Program-made: the position numbers and the translations under genes | The notes under the pieces: generated by a model | Told to the model about the DNA's origin: nothing | The model's input: only the letters and a program-made list of their open reading frames with translations | Database searches by the model: none | Assembly: GCA_023436825.1 (NCBI GenBank) | Contig: JAEZHS010000036.1 | Coordinates: 1 to 12,545 of the forward strand | Reading direction: 5' to 3' | Length of the DNA: 12,545 nt | Source of the DNA: Pseudomonadota bacterium | GTDB lineage: Bacteria; Pseudomonadota; Alphaproteobacteria; Reyranellales; Reyranellaceae | Shown: positions 6,628-12,545 of the stretch, piece after piece | How the letters are laid out: each line of letters opens with the position of its first letter | How positions within the stretch are numbered: the stretch's first letter is position 1

Positions 6628-6637
6628 GTGAAAACGG

Positions 6638-6658
6638 CCAGCGAAACTAGCGAAATTC
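6638..6658 (+). repeat. First copy of the paired AGCGAAA motif
   Basis: CCAGCGAAAC followed by TAGCGAAATTC: two AGCGAAA cores about 9 bases apart. A near-identical 22-base unit recurs at 6701-6722, differing by one inserted T and one C/T change. Confidence 0.55.
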
Positions 6659-6700
6659 AAAAAGGCCGAAGATTCAACGGCTTCGTCGGTGTTTGCGGGA

Positions 6701-6722
6701 CCAGCGAAATCCAGCGAAATTC
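6701..6722 (+). repeat. Second copy of the paired AGCGAAA motif
   Basis: The 10-mer CCAGCGAAAT is present twice in perfect tandem (6701-6710, 6711-6720) and ends in TC like the first copy. The two units start 63 bases apart. Iterons for a DNA-binding protein, or sites linked to a lost integrase or transposon, are possible; no such protein is encoded nearby. Confidence 0.55.
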
Positions 6723-6764
6723 TTGCCGACCAGTGGTTCGAGCCAGGTACTCATCGTGTCGTTC

Positions 6765-6785
6765 CTGTCGCGTTTCAGGCGACAG
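6765..6785. other. Perfect 7-bp hairpin in the gene-free region
   Basis: CTGTCGC (6765-6771) and GCGACAG (6779-6785) surround the 7-base loop GTTTCAG. No U-tract follows on the plus strand. Function unknown; it lies between the AGCGAAA repeats and the TetR 3' end. Confidence 0.4.
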
Positions 6786-6918
6786 CGCTCGACTGCCGCC
6801 AGGGGCCGAAAAGCGCAGGACATCAATGGCGGACATTTCCGACTGAGTCGCACGAACGCGATCCTGTTTGTCGTTCAGCCCGTCAAAACCCGTGGGACGA
6901 GCGCGATCCGACGCGGCG

Positions 6919-7563
6919 TCACCCGGGCGGATGCGCCGGCTTGGCGCGCTGGCCTGGCGGCGTGACAGCGCCGAACAGGATGGCGTCGATGATCTGCCGA
7001 TAGCGCAGATGCAAATCGTCGATGGGAATCGGCGGCACAGCCTGGTTCGTGCCACGCGCGCCGTCACATAGCGTCTGGGCCAGCGCCTCGAACGTGACGC
7101 CGGGCTTCAGGCTGATCTGGCGGCGCGCTTCGAGCTCCTTCAGCAGGTCGACCACCTTGACCTGGAAGTCGATGGCGACCCTGATGATGATGTCGCGGCT
7201 GCGGCGGAACGCCTGATCGTTGATCTCCAGCGCGTGCGGTGAGCGGGCGAGCCGGCGGCGGGCGTCGCCATAGCGGACATTCATGGTCTCGACGAGGACA
7301 TCGACCGCGCCGGCACCCGCTTCCATGGCCGTACGGCCGGCGGCGATGCCGTTGGCGATCGATGCGTGGTTGTAGAATTCCAGCCAGTAGCGGAACGCCT
7401 CCTCCTTGTTGGAGAAGTGATGATAGAGCGCGCGGCGGCTGAAGCCGCAGAGATGGGCGAGCCCGCTCATGGTCATCTGCTCGTAGCCATGGTCCAGGAA
7501 CGCCTGCCGCAGTCTCGCTGCAAGATGTTCAGGTCGGGTTTTGGTCGAATCCATCCTTCTCAT
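6919..7563 (-). CDS. TetR/AcrR-family transcriptional regulator
   Basis: Encodes a 214-aa protein, typical for TetR regulators. Residues about 14-60 hold the HTH: AARLRQAFLDHGYEQMTMSG, then LAHLCGFSRRALYHHFSNKEEAFRYWLEF. The rest is a helical ligand-binding and dimerisation domain with no family-specific motif I recognise. The inducer is unknown. The start is uncertain: ATG at 7561-7563 (used here), ATG at 7552-7554 giving 211 aa and preceded directly by GAGAAGG, or TTG at 7570-7572. None has a well-spaced ribosome binding site, so a leaderless message is possible. The C-terminus ends in a proline-rich tail. It is divergent from the dual winged-helix protein gene; an inverted repeat over the start region suggests autoregulation and control of that gene. 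Confidence 0.9.
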   Translation of the reverse strand: MRRMDSTKTRPEHLAARLRQAFLDHGYEQMTMSGLAHLCGFSRRALYHHFSNKEEAFRYWLEFYNHASIANGIAAGRTAMEAGAGAVDVLVETMNVRYGDARRRLARSPHALEINDQAFRRSRDIIIRVAIDFQVKVVDLLKELEARRQISLKPGVTFEALAQTLCDGARGTNQAVPPIPIDDLHLRYRQIIDAILFGAVTPPGQRAKPAHPPG

Positions 7564-7581
7564 ATTGCACAATAATGAGAA
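7557..7581. promoter_or_regulatory. Operator-like palindrome over the TetR start
   Basis: TTCTCAT (7557-7563) and ATGAGAA (7575-7581) are perfect 7-bp arms separated by 11 bases that themselves contain ATTGCACAAT, with 4-bp symmetric ends. A further TGAGAA lies at 7585-7590. The site covers the proposed TetR start codon and lies 77 bases before the divergent gene. Length and symmetry fit a TetR dimer site. Confidence 0.55.
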
Positions 7582-7657
7582 ATGTGAGAAGTCCTCTCCT
7601 ATGGGGATGGGGGTCTTCGGGCCCCTGTGACAAAGGCTCTAACTCCGGTTCGAAGCG

Positions 7658-8617
7658 ATGGGAACGTCGAAATCGAGCGAGGCCGTCCACATCGCGCTGA
7701 CAGCCGACGACATTGCCGGTCATCCCGGCCTGCACTCGGCCATCCGCCTGCAGTGCCGGGTCATGCAGCAGACCTACGACCGCAATCCCAGGCTCTCGTC
7801 GGTGTTCGGCTCCCAGCATCGCTGGTTGATGGGTCAGGTGGCGTTTGCTCTGCACTTCCGCAGCTGTTCATCGGGCAAGGGGGGTGGCATCAGCACCGCC
7901 CAGGTCCTCGATGCCGTCTCTCGGCATGGCGTTGCCAGCCGCAACACGGCGGATGCCTTCCTGAAGGAAATGCTGAAGTACGGCTTTGCCCGCTACGTGC
8001 CGGGTGCCGCGGACAGGCGCACGCGGCCGATCGAGCCGGCGGCGATCAGCCTCGAAGCGATACATGGCTGGATCGGCATGCACCTCGCGACGCTCGACCG
8101 GCTCGACCACGGGCGGCGGCTGGCTACGTATCTCGGCACACCAGGCGCGGTGGCCGCGCTGCATCCCGGCATCGCCGAAGGCCTGCTTTCGTCGGCCCGC
8201 GTGCGCAAGCCGGAGCGGACCTTCTCGCTGTTCACCTGGCTGAACAACGGCGGCGTGATCATGGACTGGCTGATTGCCGGCATCGAGGAGACCAACGCCG
8301 AGGCCGAGCGCGTTCCGACTTCCATCGGATCGATTGCCGTCATGGCGCAGCGGTTGAACCTGTCGCGCACCCACCTGTCGCGCAAGCTCAGGGACGCCGA
8401 AGCGCTTGGCAGCATCGGCTGGCAGGGCAAGCGCGGCGAATCGGTGATGTGGGTGTCGTCGGGTTTCCGCCGCGAATACGCGATGGCCCAGGCGGTGAAG
8501 CTGGCCATCATCGATAGCGCCTTCGCGGCCTGCTTCCGGCTGCCGCCGGTCGAGGTGTTGCCGTCGTCGCCCATGCCGCGACCGTCGCGCGGAGAGGCCC
8601 TCTACGACGCGGCCTGA
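7658..8617 (+). CDS. Protein of unknown function with two winged-helix-like segments
   Basis: A 319-aa soluble protein that I do not recognise by name. Residues about 76-130 (GGISTAQVLDAVSRHGVASR and KEMLKYGFARYVPGAADRRT) read like a winged helix with a MarR-type basic wing. Residues about 220-272 (IGSIAVMAQRLNLSRTHLSR with KLRDAEALGSIGW after it) read like a second HTH and wing. The middle, 131-215, is mostly helical. No signal peptide or membrane segment is present. The likely role is a DNA-binding regulator, perhaps one chain carrying two DNA-reading heads. ATG 7658 has only a weak GAAG upstream. The gene is divergent from the TetR regulator and faces the giant protein gene in the same direction, 189 bases upstream of it, so it could control either. 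The function is inference. Confidence 0.85.
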   Translation: MGTSKSSEAVHIALTADDIAGHPGLHSAIRLQCRVMQQTYDRNPRLSSVFGSQHRWLMGQVAFALHFRSCSSGKGGGISTAQVLDAVSRHGVASRNTADAFLKEMLKYGFARYVPGAADRRTRPIEPAAISLEAIHGWIGMHLATLDRLDHGRRLATYLGTPGAVAALHPGIAEGLLSSARVRKPERTFSLFTWLNNGGVIMDWLIAGIEETNAEAERVPTSIGSIAVMAQRLNLSRTHLSRKLRDAEALGSIGWQGKRGESVMWVSSGFRREYAMAQAVKLAIIDSAFAACFRLPPVEVLPSSPMPRPSRGEALYDAA

Positions 8618-8806
8618 GGCTCGCTCATATTTTCGCCGGCATAGCGCGCGCCGTTTGCAACTTTGGCTAGCGGCTGTCGACGTCGTGCGGCCGGCACGAT
8701 GGTGCGTAAGAGGTACCTCCTACACCCGCCCCTCCGACACTTGTTGCGTCACTACAACCGGTGGAACCTTGCGAGGTTTTGCGCGGCGTAAAGTAAAGGG
8801 GGCCTA
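8618..8806 (+). promoter_or_regulatory. Leader of the giant protein gene with a perfect palindrome
   Basis: GAGGTACCTC (8710-8719) is a perfect 10-bp palindrome, extendable to TAnGAGGTACCTCnTA, and AACCT-TGCG-AGGTT (8765-8778) is a small hairpin followed by TT. AAAGGGGG at 8795-8802 is a strong ribosome binding site 4 bases before ATG 8807. An in-frame TAA at 8789-8791 makes that ATG the first possible start. I see no clear -35/-10 pair. Confidence 0.45.
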
Positions 8807-11800
8807 ATGGGCACCAAGAAGCAGCCAGTGTCCGAGCTGGACGACGACATCGCGTCAATGCAGGGGCTGGTCGCCCGCCGGCCACTGGGGGAAGCGGAGG
8901 TGAAATCGCGCAAGGCCAGGCAGGACGAGCGCGAACAGGATTCTCAGGGCGCGCTGGCCGAGCCGGGGCCTCGCTTGGACGAGGATCAGGCGGCCCTCGC
9001 CGATCCGACAGCCACGAATGCGAGCGACCTCGGGCAGTCCGGGCCCATGACGACCGATGGGTCCATGCCGGTCGACGTCAACGCGTCGCACCCCGCGGCC
9101 GCCGGGCTGACGCTCCACGACGGGCAGCCGTCGGTGCCGCAGACCGACGATGTGTCGAGTTCCATGTCCGAAGGGGCAACCGGTGCGGTGTTCGACACGG
9201 CCTCACTGCCCCCCGCCGGGACGGGCGCGGCCATGCCTGCAACGGAATCGATGACCGTCACGACCGACAAGGCGGACTACGCACCGGGCAGCACGGCCAC
9301 CTTCACCGTGACCGGCATCGACGCCGGAAGCTCGGTCGCCTTCCAGATCGCAGACTTGCCCAGTAACCCCGGCATCAACGGCGTTGCCAATGTCTATGCG
9401 CCGTTCAATGTGACGGATGGAGGGGCCGGCGATGCCGACGGCCTCGTCAACGGCACCGTCGTCGCTCAATGGCAGGTCCCCGCCGATGGCAGCGCCACCG
9501 GTGCCGTGCTGCAGCTCACGGCCGCTTCCGACGGCCAGACCGCGACTACGACGTTCAGCGACGCGGCCAATAAAATCGTTACGGAAAATCAAAAGGCGGG
9601 CACGCCCGAGAGCGTGTGGGCAATCCACGGCTCGATGGACAACCAGGGAGACTCGCAGATCGAGGGCTTTGCCACGCAGATGAGCACCAATGCAGGGCAA
9701 ACCGTCTCCTTCAAGATCGACACCGCCTCGAGCGGCTACACCCTCGACATCTATCGCCTTGGCTATTACGGCGGCAACGGCGCGCATCTCGTCACGACCA
9801 TGCATCACAGTGGAGCGGCCAATCAGCCGACTCCGATCTTCAGAAACTCGACCAACACCGTCGATGCCGGGAACTGGTCGGTCACGGATTCCTGGGCGAT
9901 CCCCAGCACCGCCGTGTCGGGGGTCTACTTCGCCAAGCTGACGACGGATTCTGGCAATTTCCAGAACATGATTCCGTTCATCGTCCGCAATGATGGCACA
10001 GCGTCGGACATGCTGTTCCAGACCAGCGACGAGACTTGGGAAGCATACAATGCTTGGGGCGGATACAATCTGTATCAAGGCACCAGCGGAACGAACGGCG
10101 ATCGCGCGTACGCGGTCAGCTACAATCGTCCGATCGCTATGAATTCGACGGCCAACCTGGGCGGGCCACAGGATTTCCTGTTTGGCGAGGAATTTGCAGC
10201 GATCTACTGGCTGGAGCAGAACGGCTACGACGTCAGCTACATCTCGGGCATCGATGCCGCAACCAATCCGGCGCTGCTGCTCAATACCAAGTCCTACATC
10301 GATGTCGGTCACGACGAATATTGGTCGCAACCGCAATTCGCCAACGTAAAGGCCGCGGCCCGTGCGGGTGTCGATCTCGCCTTCCTGAGCGGCAATCAAA
10401 TATACTGGGACGTTGAGCTCGCACCGAGTTTGGACGCGAGCGCCACGCCCAACCGCACCATTGTCGAATACAAGGACATCTGGAGCGGGGCGCAGCTTGA
10501 TCCGAATGGCACGAGCAATGGTGGAGCGGGCTTGTTTCGCGATCCTGTCTATGGACCCGGGACGCCCGAAAACTCGCTCTCTGGAACGATCTTCACGGTC
10601 GACGATATCGGCGCGCTCGACAACATCTCCATCCCCGCCAGCATGTCGCAACTCCGATTCTGGGCAAACACCAGCATCGCCAGGGGCAACGGCGGCACGT
10701 TGACGAACCTGCTAGGCTACGAGTGGGACAGCGACCTTGACAACGGCTTCCGGCCGGCCGGGCTGATCGATCTGTCATCGACGACAAGAAACGTCAACAC
10801 GCTGCTGCTGGACAACGGGGCGACTACAGGTCCCGGCACGGCAACGCACAGCCTTACTCTTTATCGCGACCCGACCAGCGGAGCCCTGGTCTTCGGCGCA
10901 GGCACGGTCATGTGGTCGTGGGGCTTGTCAAACCAGTACGTGCCATACAAGGGCATCACGGCTCCGGTCAGCGCGGCCGTGCAGCAGTCCATGGTCAACC
11001 TGTTCGCTGACATGGGGGTAACACCGCAGACGCTGCAGGCCAGCCTGATTCTCGCCCAGGCCTCCACTGACCACACCGCGCCAACCGCGGTGATCACTGC
11101 CCCGACCAGCGGCTCGAGCATCGGCCAAGGTCAGACGGTGACCATCACCGGCACTGCGAGTGACGTCGGTGGTCGAGTCGCCGGCATCGAGGTTTCGACA
11201 GATAGCGGCGCAACATGGCATCCGGCCACTGGAACGACCAACTGGAGCTATACATGGACGGCTTCTGGTCCGGGTACGCATGTTATCGAGGCGCGCGCCA
11301 CTGACGACAGCGTCAATCTGTCGAGCCCGGCCACGCTGAGCGTCACTGTCACGGGCACATCATTGCCAAGCCTCTTCACCGCGTCCCAGACGCCGGCGCA
11401 GACCAATCTGAATGACGGTTCGCCGATCGAAGTCGGCGTGAAGTTCCAGTCGTCGGTTGCCGGCCTGATAACAGCCCTCAAGTTCTATCGCAGCCCCGGC
11501 GATGCAGGCGCTGATCTGCTCGACCTGTGGACCGTCGGTGGAACCAACCTCGCCAGCGTGGCCTTCACGAACACCACCGCAAGCGGCTGGCAGACGGTCA
11601 ATCTCTCGACGCCAGTATCGATTGCGGCCAACACGACCTACATCGCGTCCTACCACACGGACGGCGCCTACGTTGCGACTGAAAATTTTTTCACCAACGC
11701 CTACTCGAGCGGAGTGCTGACGGCACCCTCCACCGCCACGGCGGGTGGCAACGGCGTCTATGCCTACGGCGGAAGCAGCACCCTCGGCATCGTCCCGACC

Positions 11801-12545
11801 AACACCTTCGGTGCTGCCAATTACTGGGCCGATGTGGTGTTCACGAGCTCAGCGTCGAACACCCCGCCGACGGCAGTCGCTGATACAGCCGATGCCACCG
11901 AGAAGGGCGGCGTTAACAACAGTACGGGCGGCTCGCCCGCGACCGGCAATGTGCTGACCAACGACACCGACCCTGACGTGGGCGACACCAAGACCGTCAC
12001 TGCGGTCAGCTTCGGCGCGGTGGCCGGCACGCTTGGCACAGCGCTCACCGGCGCCCATGGCAGCCTCGTGCTCAATGCCTCGGGGGCCTTCACCTACACG
12101 GTCAACGAGACGGATGCCGCGGTGCAGGCGTTGCGGCTATCGACCGATACGCTGACCGACGTCTTCAGCTACACCATGCGCGATACGGCCGGCGCCACAT
12201 CGTCGACGACGCTCACGATCACCATTCCCGGCGCCGACGATGCGCCGACGCTCGCCGCACAGACCCCCGGCCAGAATGCTGTCGTCGGCTCGGCGTTCTC
12301 CCTGGTGCTGCCGGCCGGGACCTTCACCGACGTCGATACCGGCGACAGTCTCGCCTACACGGCAACCGCCGCCGACGGCTCGCCGCTTCCCGCCTGGCTG
12401 AGCTTCAATGCCACGACCCGCACGTTCAGCGGCACGCCGACGGCTGCAAATGTCGGATCGCTCGGGGTCAAGGTCACGGCCACCGATCTCGGCGGCCTCT
12501 CGGCAAGCGAGACTTTCAGTATCGCCGTGACGACAACGTCGGACA
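8807..12545 (+). CDS. Giant secreted-type multidomain protein with N,N-dimethylformamidase-like, DUF4082 and VCBS domains (3' end outside window)
   Basis: The frame is open from ATG 8807 to the window edge, at least 1246 codons with no stop. Domains in order: charged, probably disordered N-terminus without signal peptide or membrane segment (1-147); Ig-like domain opening with TVTTDKADYAPGS (149-253); a domain like the C-terminal part of N,N-dimethylformamidase beta subunit (about 259-742), with TLDIYRLGYYGG, DILFQTSDxTW-like MLFQTSDETWEAYNAWGG, YDVSYISGIDA, GHDEYW (501-506), FRPAGLIDLSSTT and VFGAGTVMWSWGL; Ig-like domain (758-848); DUF4082 (857-1012); VCBS repeat (1018-1145, from NTPPTAVADT to GADDAP); a cadherin-like/putative-Ig repeat (1148 onwards, LPAWLSFNATTRTFSGTP). 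Lack of a signal peptide plus VCBS and Ig repeats suggests export by a type I system with a C-terminal RTX signal beyond the window. The enzymatic activity is untested; the enzyme-like domain may act on amides, or may be inactive. Confidence 0.92.
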   Translation, partial: MGTKKQPVSELDDDIASMQGLVARRPLGEAEVKSRKARQDEREQDSQGALAEPGPRLDEDQAALADPTATNASDLGQSGPMTTDGSMPVDVNASHPAAAGLTLHDGQPSVPQTDDVSSSMSEGATGAVFDTASLPPAGTGAAMPATESMTVTTDKADYAPGSTATFTVTGIDAGSSVAFQIADLPSNPGINGVANVYAPFNVTDGGAGDADGLVNGTVVAQWQVPADGSATGAVLQLTAASDGQTATTTFSDAANKIVTENQKAGTPESVWAIHGSMDNQGDSQIEGFATQMSTNAGQTVSFKIDTASSGYTLDIYRLGYYGGNGAHLVTTMHHSGAANQPTPIFRNSTNTVDAGNWSVTDSWAIPSTAVSGVYFAKLTTDSGNFQNMIPFIVRNDGTASDMLFQTSDETWEAYNAWGGYNLYQGTSGTNGDRAYAVSYNRPIAMNSTANLGGPQDFLFGEEFAAIYWLEQNGYDVSYISGIDAATNPALLLNTKSYIDVGHDEYWSQPQFANVKAAARAGVDLAFLSGNQIYWDVELAPSLDASATPNRTIVEYKDIWSGAQLDPNGTSNGGAGLFRDPVYGPGTPENSLSGTIFTVDDIGALDNISIPASMSQLRFWANTSIARGNGGTLTNLLGYEWDSDLDNGFRPAGLIDLSSTTRNVNTLLLDNGATTGPGTATHSLTLYRDPTSGALVFGAGTVMWSWGLSNQYVPYKGITAPVSAAVQQSMVNLFADMGVTPQTLQASLILAQASTDHTAPTAVITAPTSGSSIGQGQTVTITGTASDVGGRVAGIEVSTDSGATWHPATGTTNWSYTWTASGPGTHVIEARATDDSVNLSSPATLSVTVTGTSLPSLFTASQTPAQTNLNDGSPIEVGVKFQSSVAGLITALKFYRSPGDAGADLLDLWTVGGTNLASVAFTNTTASGWQTVNLSTPVSIAANTTYIASYHTDGAYVATENFFTNAYSSGVLTAPSTATAGGNGVYAYGGSSTLGIVPTNTFGAANYWADVVFTSSASNTPPTAVADTADATEKGGVNNSTGGSPATGNVLTNDTDPDVGDTKTVTAVSFGAVAGTLGTALTGAHGSLVLNASGAFTYTVNETDAAVQALRLSTDTLTDVFSYTMRDTAGATSSTTLTITIPGADDAPTLAAQTPGQNAVVGSAFSLVLPAGTFTDVDTGDSLAYTATAADGSPLPAWLSFNATTRTFSGTPTAANVGSLGVKVTATDLGGLSASETFSIAVTTTSD

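Larger units (their letters stand above)
6380..6918. other. 539-bp gap with no convincing gene
   Basis: Between the transporter stop and the TetR stop no reading frame has both a plausible start and protein-like composition. The stretch is not empty: it holds an inverted repeat (6419-6446), a near-consensus promoter (6461-6489), hairpins at 6583-6627 and 6765-6785, two copies of a CCAGCGAAA-type motif (6638-6658, 6701-6722), and a 13-base direct repeat with one mismatch (ACGAACGCGATCC 6852-6864 and ACGAGCGCGATCC 6897-6909). Parts are markedly AT-richer than the flanks, notably 6440-6495. It may be a decayed mobile element, a repeat cluster or a small-RNA locus. Confidence 0.6.

Noticed and set aside
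6638..6722. Short CRISPR-like array from the AGCGAAA repeats
   Set aside because: Only two units, repeats too short and internally tandem, no further spacer and no cas genes in the window.
6731..6750. GGTTCGAGCC resembling a tRNA T-loop
   Set aside because: The flanking five bases on each side do not pair, and no acceptor or anticodon stem can be drawn nearby.
6652..7067. An open frame of 136 codons on the minus strand overlapping the TetR 3' end
   Set aside because: It is out of frame with the TetR gene, overlaps it, and has an Arg/Ser/Pro-rich composition with no start signal.
9092..9106. PAAAG in the N-terminus of the giant protein as a LapG-type cleavage site
   Set aside because: LapA-type retention modules have a conserved folded segment before the di-alanine site, which is not seen here; Ala/Gly runs are common in this disordered stretch, and no LapD/LapG genes are present.
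9203..10651. A 482-codon open frame on the minus strand inside the giant gene
   Set aside because: The plus frame encodes clear domains across the same bases; the minus frame has low-complexity Arg/Asp/Gly-rich content without recognisable motifs, as expected for antisense of GC-rich coding DNA.

Overview
The window is GC-rich, densely coded bacterial DNA. The inorganic pyrophosphatase type, the MmyB-type XRE regulator and the MHS-type transporter with a periplasmic insert all fit a free-living alphaproteobacterium of the Rhizobiales/Reyranella/Rhodospirillales kind. That placement is inferred from protein style only. There is no rRNA, tRNA, CRISPR array or intact insertion sequence.

Layout, left to right. 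(1) 54-698, minus: a NarL/LuxR-type response regulator, divergent from (2) 910-2535, plus: a 12-TM MHS-family transporter ending in a strong intrinsic terminator. (3) A palindromic REP-like element (2598-2676) fills the gap up to (4) ppa, 2692-3222, plus. (5) ppa converges on an XRE/MmyB-type regulator (3246-4055, minus); one 16-bp-stem hairpin covers the ppa stop and the last codons of the regulator. (6) Divergent from the regulator is a two-gene operon of a D-2-hydroxyacid dehydrogenase (4122-5096) and an MFS transporter (5093-6379) with overlapping stop and start. This looks like an uptake-plus-oxidoreduction module for a small organic acid, with its own regulator. (7) 6380-6918 has no convincing gene, but carries a near-consensus sigma-70 promoter, several hairpins and a repeated AGCGAAA-containing motif. 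(8) A TetR regulator (6919-7563, minus) faces a 319-aa protein of unknown function with two winged-helix-like segments (7658-8617, plus); an operator-like palindrome overlaps the TetR start codon. (9) From 8807 to the right edge runs one uninterrupted reading frame of at least 1246 codons with no stop. It encodes a large multidomain protein: a charged N-terminus without signal peptide, an Ig-like domain, an N,N-dimethylformamidase beta-subunit-like domain, another Ig-like domain, DUF4082, a VCBS repeat and a cadherin-like/putative-Ig repeat. Its 3' end lies outside the window.

The most notable items are the open-ended secreted-type giant protein with an embedded enzyme-like domain, the orphan promoter and repeats at 6419-6785, and the hydroxyacid dehydrogenase that lacks the usual catalytic glutamate. 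Nothing here is proven to be a new system. All family assignments come from reading motifs by eye, without database searches.
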